DNA of 64,000 bases from Rhizomys pruinosus (Eukaryota > Chordata > Mammalia > Rodentia > Spalacidae), in assembly GCA_009823505.1 (NCBI GenBank), contig VZQC01010577.1, forward strand, positions 35,985-99,984. Reading direction: 5' to 3'. Under the pieces are notes generated by a model. It was not told the DNA's origin and did not search any database. It worked only from the letters and a program-made list of their open reading frames with translations. Positions 25,726 through 38,575 of this stretch are shown here, one piece after another (the first letter of the stretch is position 1; each line of letters starts with the position of its first letter). The position numbers and the translations under genes were made by a program.

Positions 25726-25966
25726 TGGGGCTGGAGAGATGGCCTAGTGGTTAAGAGCGCCAACCGCTCTTACAGAGGACCCGGGTTCGATCCCCAGCAC
25801 CCACATGGCGGCCGAGAACCGTCTGAAACTCCGATTCCAGAACTCCAGTTCCAGGGGAATCCGACAGCCTCCTCTGATCTCCGCGGCATTGCACGACACG
25901 GGTGCACACACCTGCATGCAGACAGTACATTCATACACATACTGAAATAAATAAAATTAAAAAAAA
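25726..25966 (+). mobile_element. B2 SINE, duplication subfamily
   Basis: Preceded by aaaaaccaggtca (25713-25725), which recurs directly after its A-tail. Confidence 0.92.
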
Positions 25967-25981
25967 AAAAAAAACCAGGTC

Positions 25982-26157
25982 AAAGTCGGCGTGGTGGTGC
26001 ATGCCTTTAATCCTAGCACTTGGGAGGCAGAGGCAGGTGGATCTTTGTGAGTTAAAGGCCAGCCTGGTCTACAGAGTGAGTTCCAGGACAGCTGGGACTA
26101 CAGGAGACCCTGTCTCGAAAAGACAAAAACAACAACAACAACAACAACAACAACAAA
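25982..26157 (+). mobile_element. B1 SINE with (CAA)n tail
   Basis: Inserted at the 3' target repeat of the preceding B2; followed by a third copy, ccccaggtcaaa at 26161. The tail is a (CAA)n array at about 26126-26155. Confidence 0.9.
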
Positions 26158-26379
26158 AAACCCCAGGTCAAAATGCCTTTCCTCTGGTAGAAACAGGTCC
26201 TCTCCAGGATGCAGTATCGGGCTGTGGCTGGTGTACTTCTGCCCTAAGTGGGTATCTTTGGCCAGGGTATAGCCTACCTGCACCAACAGTAGTACAGTCT
26301 TACTTGAGCACTGTCATTATAGGAATCGGCTTTTTGTAGGATAAATAACCTCGGAGTGGCAATGGAGAGCAAGCAACGG

Positions 26380-26500
26380 TTTAGTTTTACAGACAGGGAA
26401 ACTGAGGCTCAAGGAAGGGAAATAACTCAAACACGTGGGCGGCTGCTGGTGGCACTGGCACTAAATTCGGCTTTCCTGACTCAGTGCTTTCTGCTGTGTT
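26380..26500 (+). mobile_element. MIR relic
   Basis: 'acagacagggaaactgaggc tcaaggaa' is the MIR core. Confidence 0.75.
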
Positions 26501-26982
26501 CCATAATGGAAACGATGCTTTAGCAAATTTCTAAAATTACAAATTCAAAAATATGTTGTCCCTCAAAGTCACTTCTGTGGGAGGTGACAGACTTCTTTCT
26601 AGTGGTGCTGCCATTGTTCCAGCCATTTCTGGAAACTCCTTTAGGGAAATGATCTTCGGAGCCAGCTTCTGAGTCACAAAGACAGCCCACTGCACTGTCA
26701 AGACTTATTGAACCAAGGGTCGAGAACCATCTTTTTCTTTCTCTAGTGCCAGGTCCCAGAGCCTAGGACGCAACCAGGGAAACAAGACTTCTGGTGGTCT
26801 GGGTTCATTTCACTGCAGTTCACATTTATTCTCTGTTCCAGGCCTATGAGGACCCAGTCTCTGTGGGGAGTTGAAGATATTCCTGGGAGGTATGTTCCGT
26901 CTGATTAGGTTTGTTTTGCTGCATTGGCAAAACAGGTTTCTATGCTTCCAACATCCTAAGTGCAAACAACAGAAACTCCCAC

Positions 26983-26983
<1 letters not shown>

Positions 26984-27028
<45 letters not shown>
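26984..27028. repeat. (TATC)n microsatellite
   Basis: About eleven TATC units. Confidence 0.95.
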
Positions 27029-27514
27029 GCAGAAAATGAATTTGATAAAGGATATTAGGTAGCTCACACAGTCTCTAGAGAATTGGGTAGAATGATCTGG
27101 CTCAGTAGGGAGCTCTCTGTTTGAGATCTGTGTAACAGCGGCTGGGTTAGGCCAACCTAGGCTTCTGTCTGCTACTGCTATCTTTGAGATTTCAAAGATT
27201 CTCTGTTCTTTTCTCTCTTAAACCAAAACCAGACCCCACATGGTGCCTGGATCCTCTGGTTTGTGGCTGTTCTCTTTCAAAATGAAATCTTACTTGTGTA
27301 TGAATGGCAGAGTGGGTCTTATGCTAACAGGGTCGGGGAAAGGAAAACCCAGCTTGAAATTTGGAGTTCTATGCTTGGATTGTGGGAGATTCCTCAGAGT
27401 TAATGAGTTTCTTAAAAAATAAACACACACACACAACAAATTTACAGATATGACCCAAGTTGGTGACAAGATTTGTTGGGTTCCCCAGGCTCTTCAAAGA
27501 TGAAGAAAATTACA

Positions 27515-27662
27515 TTTTGCCAGGTGTGGTGCACCTTTAATCCCCAGTACCCAGGAGGCAGAGGAAGGTGGATCTCTGGGAGTTCAAGGCCAGCCTGGAT
27601 GACAGTGAATTCCAGGACAGCTTGGGCTACAGGGAACCCCTGTCTGAAAAAGACAACCCAAA
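27515..27662 (+). mobile_element. B1 SINE, diverged
   Basis: 'gccaggtgtggtgcaccttt' with a small deletion, and 'cagcctggatgacagtgaat' in the body. Confidence 0.8.
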
Positions 27663-27676
27663 AAATTATGTTTTAT

Positions 27677-27725
<49 letters not shown>

Positions 27726-27882
27726 TGTGTGCATGTGCCATAGCATGCATGTAGGATGTCAGAGGATAAGTTGCAAGAGTTGGTTCTCTCTTTCTACCAA
27801 TGATCCTGGGGATCAAGCTCAGTTGGTCAGTCTTGGCAGCAAGTCCCTTTACCCTGTGAGCCATCTTGCTGACTTTTCTCCA
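27663..27882 (-). mobile_element. B3-type SINE with (GT)n
   Basis: (GT)n at about 27681-27730 leading into 'gatgtcagaggataagttgc ... gtgagccatcttgctga'. Confidence 0.7.
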
Positions 27883-28495
27883 GACTCTTATACCTACAGC
27901 TTGGGAAAGCTGCCTGTTGGGGTGTATAGATGTGACTGGACTATGGTCTTTTCTGGTCCAATCTTCATATCTTCATATGGCACTATTTCCACTCAGAGAT
28001 CGCAGCACAGTTACATGTTTTGCATATTAAACATTTAGACTTACATTCAAAACCAACGTACTTCAAGGAGAAGCAGGAAGTCAAGCCTTGATAATGCATG
28101 GTTGTCAAGGTCACATGTGTCTCTCTGGTCACAGCTAAGACATTCTACCCGATGATGCTATTCCTTAGTGAACCAGAATCCCTTTCTTCTAGCCTCTGCA
28201 ATAAACAGAAAGATGCCACAGTTGTCGTCTATGCACTTAGAGAATGATTCATTGACGGCCAGCTAGGTGTCAGGGACCAGCTTGAGACACAATTTAGGGA
28301 GCAAAGAGATTTAGGAGATGACAGAAATGTGGATTCTGCTCGTAAGAATCTTGGTCTGGTGTAAGAGTGACAGTCCCAAGGTTGTTTTGTCTGTGGAATG
28401 CAGGGAGTAGGAGAAAAGGCTTTCGAATTTTAAAATCCTGTGATCAAATCTTGGGCCTTGTGAACTGGCTTTTTCATTTGCAAAGTGGGGATGAT
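27883..28495. other. Unassigned sequence, no gene seen
   Basis: No recognisable repeat or gene; weak MIR-like text after 28420. Confidence 0.4.
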
Positions 28496-28510
28496 AAGAG
28501 ACTTCATGTG

Positions 28511-28754
28511 TGGGGCTGGAGAGATGGCCTAGCGGTTAAGAGCTCCGACTGCTCTTGTAGAGGACCTGGGTTCCATCCCCAGCACCCACATGGTGGCTGA
28601 GAACCATCTGTAACTCCAATTCCAGAAGAACTCCAGTTCCAGGGGAATCCGATACCCTCTTCTGACCTCCGAGGCATTGCACGACACGGGTGCACAGACC
28701 TGCATGCAGACAGTACATTCATACACATAAGTAAATAAATAATCAAAAATAAAA
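28511..28754 (+). mobile_element. B2 SINE with 15-bp target-site duplication
   Basis: aagagacttcatgtg at 28496-28510 and 28755-28769; duplication subfamily. Confidence 0.94.
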
Positions 28755-28769
28755 AAGAGACTTCATGTG

Positions 28770-29389
28770 GTGGTCTGAAGGAGTAAGTCATAAAAAATAA
28801 TGGAGTAGCTGGTACCTAGGACATGATTGGATTTCTATAAGAGCTGTGCTCCCAACATCCCACTCTCCTTGTTCCGACACACTGTGAAGAGTGGTGGTGG
28901 TTGATGCTGCTCGATGACACAGATGCTTCAGGTGAAGCAGGAGAAGGATGTCAAGTGTTGGAAACAATATCATCAAAACTATGGAACAGTGCTTGGTGAG
29001 TCAGAGGGTCTGGTTTGGGAGTGCTTACGAATGGGAGAAGATTGTGCGGAGGCAAGACTGGATGAAGACTTAGAGGTTTTATGAGCCCTACTGACGTTCT
29101 GAGCATTACATTACCTACCTATTAAGCATGAGTGGTTACTAAAGGGTTTTGGGTAGCGATTGTTTTGGAAAGGTCAGAGCAGCTGTTCTTTGACTGATGA
29201 AACGGGCTTTGATTTGGAGTTGCCCCGGACTTTGCAGTTCCCCACAAATGTGCTTTGAGAGATAAGGAAAGAAGTGTGGACTGTCTTGTGTCCTCCATTC
29301 AGCCTGAAGATATGCATGGCTAGATACGTGGAGAGCTTTTTATCACCTTCACTATTTTAAGTAAAGACCATAATAATCCTATCAGCTGA
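28770..29389. other. Unassigned sequence, no gene seen
   Basis: No SINE and no coding family recognised. Confidence 0.4.
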
Positions 29390-29600
29390 GCATCTACGCC
29401 TCTCTTGGACTGTTAGATATTTTATGTAAACAATGGCAAGTCCTTTGAATAGCTATAAAGAAAGATAGTATCTTCTCCATTTTGCAGAAAAGGAAACATA
29501 ACCTCCTAAAATGTTAGGTGATTCGCTCAGGGTCACGTAGCCAGTATATGGAATTGTCAGGATTCAAAGTCAGGTTTGCCCTAATTGTAAAATCTGTGTT
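29390..29600 (+). mobile_element. MIR relic
   Basis: 'ccattttgcagaaaaggaaa ... cagggtcacgtagccagtat'. Confidence 0.7.
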
Positions 29601-29679
29601 GATTATGCCAAACCACACTGAGTCCCACTATATTGTTTCTAATTGACTTGGGACTTAGGCCACAAAACACTCTGTTTAT

Positions 29680-29855
29680 GGGCAGGAGAGGTGGCCCAGC
29701 AGTTAAGAGTACTCACTCGTTGCTCTTGCAGAAGACTGGTCCTAGCACCTATACAGTAGATAACAACTGTCTGTAACTCCAGTTCCAGGAGATCTGACAC
29801 CCTCTTCTGACCTTAGAGGGCTTTGTATGCATAAAAGAAATAAAAATGAAAACCT
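29680..29855 (+). mobile_element. B3 SINE
   Basis: 'gcaggagaggtggcccagca gttaagagt' head and 'gtaactccagttccaggaga' body; shortened 3' part. Confidence 0.75.
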
Positions 29856-29954
29856 CTTATCTATATACCTTTGTATATCTTTGCATCTCTTTCTTTTAAT
29901 CTGTATATATATGTGCGTGTGTGTATGCATGTATGTATGTATGATCATCATCTA

Positions 29955-30305
29955 TCCATCACTGGACAGATATATTAGTTACTTTCCTCCCTGTGATATA
30001 ATATCTGAGAACAGCAGCTTAAGTAGGGAAGGGTTTCTCTTGGCTCACAGTTTAAGGGCACAGGCCGCCATGTGGGGGAAGTCATGGCTGCAAGAGCATA
30101 AAGTAGCTGGTTACATTGTGCTTGGAGCCCAGAAGCCCAGCTAGCTTTAACTTTTCCATTCAGCCTTGGACCCCAGCCCATGGAATGGTACCATCCACAT
30201 TTAGAGAGAGTCTTCCAGCCTTAGTTGATCCAATCTAGAGACTCAGAGACATGGCTCCTGTCTCAGTGATTGTAGATCCTGTTGACAGTATTAACCATCA
30301 CAGCC
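29955..30305 (+). mobile_element. Common rodent interspersed repeat
   Basis: 'gttactttcctccctgtgat ... ttggctcacagtttaagg ... ggaccccagcccatggaatg ... attaaccatcacag'. Very common in rodent genomes; class not verified. Confidence 0.6.
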
Positions 30306-31734
30306 ATCTGTCACTCTACTTGTGGATGCATACATCTATCTAATAGAACATTAGGTATTCTTCTTGTATAGGAAAATCTCTTGCCTTCCTCTCCTCAAAT
30401 CTCTGGAAAACTAAGGACTTTTTTTCTGAATGGGAAGCTGAAAGTGGTTAATTATTGTCATCAAAAATGTTTTTGGGTGAGGAAGTCCTGCCTGGAACCT
30501 CAGTCAAGAGCAGAGAATAGAAGTCTCCTCAACTCAGAATGTAGACGATGGAGTCCTTTCTGGAGGAGGAGGCTTAGAGAGCTAACTTACAGGGCAGGAA
30601 AAACTTCCCTCAGACTCAAGCTTCTTCCTGAAGATCTCCTCAGTCCCCTAGCAGTGGAGGAAATTCTTGTTTCTGACCTACTGTGTGCTATGATATGCTG
30701 GGATGCACACATCTTTGATTCAGAAGACTTAGCTGAGATGATAGCCCAACCTCACCAGTACCCAAGACCTTTGGTGAGCTGTAGAATGTCTCTTAGCCTC
30801 TAGGGTTGGCCAAATAGGGATGGTGATTGCCCTTATAGGCTGCTGTAGGGATAAAATGAGGTGTCTGTAAAATCTTGGGCATGCATACACTGCTCTTTAA
30901 ATTTGTATTTCCTGGGGTAGAAATAAACTATGACGGTGATTATGAAAATATGGATGGGTTTAAGTCATAATGATACTTGTCCATGGCAGGAACACATGAA
31001 TAGGGTTGGGAATAGAAGGAGGGAAAAAAAAAAAAAACAGAAAAGGAGCTTATTAGGAATCAAGTTCAGTAACATTGAGAGAACGTGGGTCCAAATCTGC
31101 CCACGGGAGACCCTGTAGATAGGCCAGGGTAGATTCTTAAAGCTGTCTGCAAAAATATGAATGAAATCTTCCTTAAGTCCTGATTATGTTCTGAACTCGG
31201 AACAAATCCTTCCTTAAAGGGCAAAATGCTCTCTGTAGGAGAGGTGACTTTATTTGGTTTTCCTTGGAGTTGGACGCAGCTCACAGAGGACTCTTGGCAG
31301 GAAGTTGCTGGTGGCTCTTGGCCAGGCCAGTGTGGCCTTCTGACCTTCTCTCTGGTCCTCAGGAACTTCTGTTTCCCTCTGAGGAGGAAGGTGGTGGGGA
31401 GAGGAAGATGGCAGGGAGGAGGAGAAAGCCGGGGAAGGAGCAACTGGCACTTTCCTGGGAAATGGCATTCTGGGAATGAAGGAGAGCAGGAAGATCCCAA
31501 CAGGACTGTGAGGGTTCATGGATCCCGTGGTGGCTTCCCGGTTGCTGTGTCTCTCTTGTGTCCATCCTGAAGTGGCTGAGCTATGACAGACCTCTGTGGA
31601 TTTCCCAGGGCCAGTCATGTTTTTATCACTTCTCTTTGCCTTCTAGTTCTGTTTTATAATCTATTTATTTTAGGCTCAGATGAGATTGCTAATGATAATA
31701 TTTGGTAATAACAGCAGCAACAACAGTGAAAGTT
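30306..31734. other. Unassigned sequence, no gene seen
   Basis: The longest frame (30381-30803, 140 codons) matches nothing I know. Poly(A) run at about 31024-31036. Confidence 0.4.
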
Positions 31735-31960
31735 GGTTGGAATGCTATCTAAGTGAGGCACTTCTTGATCTAGAATATTTTGTGGGCTTTCCCCATTTAA
31801 GTGCTGTTGCGGTCAGTTCCATTTTGCAGATGAGAAAACACAGGTCAGAACGATGGGTTAAACTGCCACCCATTAAATGATAGCCAGACACGAACAGCTG
31901 GGATTTGAACATGAGTAGATGGACCCAAGTCCTAATGATTTCTTCACTGCTGATAGTGTT
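31735..31960 (+). mobile_element. MIR relic
   Basis: 'ccattttgcagatgagaaaa cacaggtcag ... agctgggatttgaac'. Confidence 0.75.
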
Positions 31961-31992
31961 TGTCTATAGCCTCTGTTTTCTGTGAGATTCTT

Positions 31993-32238
31993 TTTTTAAT
32001 TTAATTTTATTTATTTTCTATGTGTATGAATGTACTGTCTGCAAGTAGGTCTGTGCACCCGTGTCGTGCAATGCCGCGGAGGTCAGAGGAGGGTCTTGGA
32101 TTCCCCTGGAACTGGAGTTCTCCTGGAATTGGAGTTACAGACGGTTCTCAGCTGCCATGTGGGTGCTGGGGATTGAACCCGGGAGCTCTGCAAGAGCAGT
32201 CAGTGCTCTTAACTGCTAGGCCATCTCTCCAGCCCTAT
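31993..32238 (-). mobile_element. B2 SINE
   Basis: Duplication subfamily; short duplication tgagattctt at 31983-31992 and 32242-32251. Confidence 0.9.
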
Positions 32239-32289
32239 CTATGAGATTCTTATAGGGGTCAAGTAGCTTAGTAAATTAATTCTGGATGA

Positions 32290-32625
32290 TGACAAAATTT
32301 TTGTGTCTACCTGTTTGTGTATATGTGCATGTGTGTGAGCGGGTGTGTGGAAGTCAGAGATTGATGTCAGGCGTATTCTTCAATTGCTTTCCACTTTGTA
32401 TTTTGAGACAGGGTCTCTCATGGAACCCAGAACTCACTGATTCAGGTAGACTAACTATCCAGCACACCACAGGGATCTTCCTGTCTCTGCCTCCCCAGGT
32501 CTGGGATTTCAACATCTGCCACATCTGTCTTTTTACACAGGTGTTGGGGATTCGAACTCAAGTCCTCAAGCTTATGTGGTAAGCACTTTTCTGACCTGAG
32601 CCCTCTCCTTAGCCTCAGATTTTTT
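32290..32625 (-). mobile_element. B4 SINE
   Basis: 'agacagggtctctcatggaa' then 'ttggggattcgaactcaagt' in minus orientation. Confidence 0.7.
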
Positions 32626-32639
32626 TTTTTCATTTGTCA

Positions 32640-33079
32640 GCTCTACTTGGGTCTTAGAGTTAAGAATATGTACTAAGTAAGCACTGATTAATTCAAAACT
32701 AATTTTAATGAATATAGAAGGATTGGTTACAGACACTAGACATCAATGAATGCACATAAGCTCTATAGCTCCCTGAGCTACAAAATATGGCATGAATGAT
32801 CTTGCTTAATATTGCTTCACCTCAATCCTGCACACTGATGGGAGCTTCGAAGATGGAATCAACTTGTGCCAGGCTGTGTATCATCTGCTCTTTATGATCA
32901 CTGCGACTCTCTCGAGGGAGACACTGTATTATTAAGTATTATGACTCCATTTAACAGACTTAATTTAGACTTTCCCAGGGCAATATTATAATTGGAAGAG
33001 TCAGGTTAGGAGTTCAGAAGAGTTGGGACTTGAGACCACTACAGTAAGTTACCTTTCAAGCATGGGTTAATTGATTTAA
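32640..33079. other. MIR-like relic and unassigned sequence
   Basis: MIR-like text at about 32930-33030 ('tattatgactccatttaaca'). No gene. Confidence 0.4.
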
Positions 33080-33084
33080 ATAGA

Positions 33085-33275
33085 GGGAAAGGGAGATGGA
33101 GAGGTGGCTCAGCCCTTGCAGAGAACCCGAGTTCAAGTCCCAGCACTCACGTGGTGGCTAACGACTGTCTGTAACTCCTTGTTCTGACCTCTGTAAGCAC
33201 TGAAGAACATGGGTGCACTTATACACATGCAGGCAATGTACTTATACACATAAAGTAAGAATAATAAAATATTTA
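33085..33275 (+). mobile_element. B3-type SINE
   Basis: 'gagatggagaggtggctcag' head, internal deletion around the B box, tail near 33260. Confidence 0.75.
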
Positions 33276-34144
33276 AGTAAAGGGAGAACTAGATTTGTAT
33301 TCTATTCCACGTGCTGGGGTGAGATTGAGGAAGAGGGTGGTCTCCTATTTCTTACCTCCGATGTGCAGAAAACGAATATGAACAGGAGGTAAGCAGCGAA
33401 GCCATAAGACTTTGCAGGACCTGTTATAAGACACTGATTCACAGTGCTTCAGCTAGAGAGCCTCTGTGTTTACCCACCAAGGACCTGCATGTGCTTAGAA
33501 ATATCTGGTCTCCTAAGCAGGGCATGCTGATTTTGAACTAATCCCCAGCCTATCTTATTTACTAAAACATTAAGCTGAAACAACAAAATTGCCCACCAGC
33601 ATTCCAGACACCCCATGCTGGCTGACAGGAGCCATCTGGAATGCTTGTGACTGTTCCCTAGGTAGAGCCTGCCTGCTCCGGGTCACCTGCGCTGCTTTTC
33701 CTCAGCATCCTCGGGACCTGTCTCCAAACTGAATCCAGTCCTAGGGGTTTAGATCTCCAAGCTGGGACCCATCAAAGTGGGGAATGAGGTGTTTCTGGCC
33801 ATTTCTCACTTATCACCTGACCTCTGTCTTCGAGCAGGATTGATGGCTTCTTCTGGGGCTGCATAGAGAAGCCTACAGGGGTATGAGCTTCTAGTCTGGA
33901 GCATCTGTAATTCTCCTGTCACCAAGTGCTTACAGAGGTGGGAGGCAAGCTTTCGGTCTGTGAGTTTTGAGGCAGAGGATTTGAAGGCCTAGGTACTGGG
34001 GGCTGCAGGCTGCTGAGGGGATGCTCCAAGGGGTCACCAGAAGTGTATTTACACCTTAGAATGATCAGGGGTTGCCCTAAGTGCAGGGCTGTGTTACAGG
34101 AGGCTTTTTCTTTTAGTGGATGGTTCTCAGCTGCAGTAGAGAAA
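33276..34144. other. Unassigned sequence, no gene seen
   Basis: No repeat family or coding motif recognised. Confidence 0.4.
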
Positions 34145-34560
34145 GTGGGGATGGGGAGTGCACATGCATGTGTGCATATGTGTGCATGTGTGTACATGTA
34201 GGCATGTATGTGTGTGTATGAGAATGCTTATGTGTGGCTGTATGAATATGCGTATCAATGTACATGTGTACCAGATATGTATGTGTTTGGGTGTGGGGAT
34301 ATGTATTATAACTGCATGTGTGAGAGTGGATCTATGAAGATATATGTGTGTATATGTGAATGTGTGCTTATATATGCATGTAGTGTGCATGCATGAGCAT
34401 GTGTGTATGTGGCTGTATGAGTGTGTGAGTATAGGTAGTGTGTAGTGTGTGTGTATGTATGTATGTGTGTGTGTATGTGTATGTGTATATGTGTGTATGT
34501 GTGTGTGTGTGTGTGTGTGCGTGTCTGTGTGTCTGTGTGTCTGTGTGTGTGTATGTGTAC
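34145..34560. repeat. Compound TG/TATG-rich array
   Basis: About 400 bp of alternating purine-pyrimidine TG, CATG and TATG units, purest at 34484-34557. Confidence 0.9.
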
Positions 34561-34811
34561 CACTTAACTCAGGAAAGACGCTTTGAAGTAGAAACCAGAA
34601 AGCTCACTCCCTCTTTCCCCTAAGCTGATCCGGGCACGGGGTCAAGGCATCACGAGCCCATTTCCTACTTTCATCATCTCCCCTCCTTCTCATATAGTGG
34701 TAAAATGTTGCCATGAAAGACCCCTGGCTGTTAGGTCTCTGCGGTTCCCATGGAAACCAAAAGCCCACTTGAAGTGGGAGGGAGGAAAGGTCAGGGGAGA
34801 GAGCTGGGAAG

Positions 34812-34818
34812 NCAAAAA

Positions 34819-34861
<43 letters not shown>

Positions 34862-34868
34862 AATAAAA
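34812..34868. repeat. Unresolved base followed by (AAAT)n
   Basis: N at 34812, then about a dozen AAAT units. A possible closed assembly gap about 540 bp before the orphan PKC exon. Confidence 0.9.
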
Positions 34869-35035
34869 AAAGAAAGAAGGGCCAGAATGGCTGGGGAGGA
34901 GAGTAACAGAGAGGGATGAGGAGGCTCGGAGTTGTCAGGGTTAGAACCTTAGGCCCTTCCTGTGGGTGTGGCCAGTTCCTCTGGATTGCTGATTGAGTAA
35001 GTCTGGAGCCCATGTTTGTCCCTAATGGGCAGGAA

Positions 35036-35150
35036 AGTTGGGCATGGTAGCGAGGAGGCAGGAGGGTCAGGAGTTCAAGGTCAACTGCAATTCTGTACGT
35101 AGTGAGTTTGAGGCCAGCCTTAGATACTTGAGACCCTGTCTTAAAAAAAA
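35036..35150 (+). mobile_element. Old B1 SINE
   Basis: 'gttgggcatggtagcgagga ... gtttgaggccagcctta ... gagaccctgtctt', diverged and internally deleted. Confidence 0.65.
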
Positions 35151-35156
35151 GAGCTC

Positions 35157-35275
35157 TTAGCTGGGCGTGGTGGCACACGCCTTTAATCCTAGCACTCAGG
35201 AAGCAGAGGCAGGTGGATCTTTGTGAGTTCAAGGCCAGCCTGGTCTACAGAGGGAGCTCCAGTCCAGCTGGGACT
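35157..35275 (+). mobile_element. B1 SINE
   Basis: Near-complete B1, 3' end altered; imperfect flank aaaagagc on both sides. It ends about 80 bp before the PKC exon. Confidence 0.85.
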
Positions 35276-35289
35276 AAAAGGGAGACTAA

Positions 35290-36364
<1,075 letters not shown>

Positions 36365-36560
36365 ACTGCATTTACTGCTTGTGATCTTAATCAAGACATT
36401 TCAACTCCATGAACCTCAGTTTCCTCATGTGGAAATGGGAGTATCAGACATCTCTGTAGTCTCATCTCTCTGTTTTGAAAAATCACACAAGGGCTGTTAG
36501 CCAGAACAATGCTTCGATACCTGGGTCAGAGTAATGTGAGTTATTGTCACTGTTATGAGT
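36365..36560 (-). mobile_element. MIR relic
   Basis: 'cctcagtttcctcatgtgga aatggga' is the MIR core in reverse sense. Confidence 0.7.
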
Positions 36561-36829
36561 TCTTTGAGTGACGGAAAGCATTTACAGATTTTTACAGTCT
36601 TCTCTCTGTCCTGAGTTCTCTCTGTCCTGAGGCATTAAGCCAGAAACACTGACGTCACCTGAATCCAAATAGGGTACTCAGTCCTCTAGTATGTGGCACA
36701 GTAGGGCTTGGGGAGCCTTAAAGTATTTGGAGGTTTTTATTAGGATGGCAAATTCAAAAAGGTCAGTGGTCACAGCCCAAGATGCTAGAATTATTAAGAG
36801 AAATTGAGGAAAGGGAAATGGAAAAGGCA

Positions 36830-37180
36830 GTTGGGGAACTGGCTCTGTTGGCAATTTGTCTTGTGAGCAGGAGGACTTGAATTCAGATCACTAGCACCCA
36901 CATAAAAAGCAGTGTATGTATAGCAGCATCTACCTGTAATACCAGCACTAGGGAGGCAGAAACAGAAGGCTCCCTGGATCTCATAGACCAGCAAGCCCAG
37001 CCAAGTGGGCAAGCTCCAGGCTGAGTGAGAGACTCAATCTCAAAAAGCTAAGATAGAGAATGAATTGAAGAAGATGCTGGATGTAGACCTCTGGCCTTCA
37101 CATGCACATACATGAATGAACCATGCTCACACACATGCATACATACACACATCAACACATATATACACATGCACACAAAC
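36830..37180 (+). mobile_element. B4 SINE
   Basis: ID-like head, B1-like body ('aataccagcactagggaggc') and B4 tail ('agacctctggccttcacatg') plus a CA-rich end. Confidence 0.75.
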
Positions 37181-38199
37181 AAAGACATTTCAGGGAGGCT
37201 CAGACTTGGGTACCTAGTGCCTGTCAGCCTTTGTTTTTACACTTGTCATATCAGATGGGGACCACTCTCTTAATTTAAAGAAGAAACAATGAAGCTTAAA
37301 GGTTTGCCTTGCCCAGTCCCAGGACTATCTTGCAGCTCTGCTTTGCCTCTCTGTCCCTGCTCTGAGGTCTGAGTGCCCATAACCCCACTGGAGCTGAAGT
37401 CAGATGACCCCTTGACAGTCCTGCTGAGTGTTCCCAAGGGAGAGGAAAGCAATGGATGTGGTGACTATATGGAAACATTTGGTGGAAACCACAGCTTGTC
37501 AGCTAGGACTGAGCTCCTACTAGGAAGATGAAACCCAATACAGTTTCCTGTGGTATTGTCAGGGTGGTCTGCTCTAGGCACGCCTGCCTGTCATTTTAAT
37601 TCAGAAACATCCATCACATGGAGGCCTGGGCTTGGAAGACATGGAGAAACAGAGAGTATGGGGGGAAGGGGAACCCCCAAACCCCCATTCCTCATTCCTA
37701 CTCTTCCTCCTTCTACCAGCTGGCTAGCCATCAGGACAGCTGGCCTTCTTGAGGCCATCCCCCGGGGCCTCAAGTTTCCCAGAGGGCAGGGGTGAGTCTG
37801 ATTAAGAGTCGTCTGTCAGGACATGCCTACCAGGTGCCCGGTGACCTCTGAGGCGGTTTAATGTCCAGTAACACAATGCCAGTCACAACCTTTGCCCTGT
37901 CTGCACTGTTGGAGGATAGAGCTTATTTTGAAGAGGAAATCATCTTTTAAATAGAAGCTGACCACCTTGGCCTGCCCCTGGCTTTTCCTGCTACTTCAAG
38001 GCTCTTGTTGGAAGCCTGGAGATGGGTGTTTTCCTTTTTCAGCAGAGCCAAGAAAGGGGCCAGGAGGGAGATCTACCAGATGGAACAGACTACTGGGACC
38101 AGTTGTCTTGGAGCCTGTGAAAACATTGTGATTTCATAGGAAATGTCAGTGAGACTCCCCTACCATTTTATGAAGGAAGGAGGGTCTTTCTTGTTTTCT
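37181..38199. other. Unassigned sequence, no gene seen
   Basis: No SINE; frames are short and overlapping. Confidence 0.4.
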
Positions 38200-38575
38200 T
38201 TAAAATTTTTTTTATATCTTTGTGGGGTGTGTGTGTGTGTGTGTGCGTGTGTATGTCTGTGTCTGTGTCTGTGTGTATGTCTGTGTCTGTGTCTGTGTGT
38301 ATGAGTGCAGAAGTCAGATGGCAACTTTGGTTGTTGGTTCTTACCTTCCTGCCTTGTTTGAGACAGGGTCTCTTGATTTTGCTGCTGTGTATGCCAGCCT
38401 AGCTGCCCCACGAGCTTCTGGAAGGTTCTCTTGAATCTGTCTCTGACTTTGACATTGCAATGCTGGGATTCCAGAGGGGCCTGGCTTGTGTGTGGACTCT
38501 GGGGATCTGAACTCAGGCCTCCACATTTGTGCAGTAAGTGTTTTACCCACTGAGTAATCTCCCTTGCCTCCAACT
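38200..38575 (-). mobile_element. B4 SINE with (GT/CTGT)n
   Basis: Array at 38226-38302 then 'gtttgagacagggtctcttg ... gatctgaactcaggcctcca'. Confidence 0.7.

Noticed and set aside
30381..30803. 140-codon frame
   Set aside because: No motif, no splice or promoter context, length within chance for this window.
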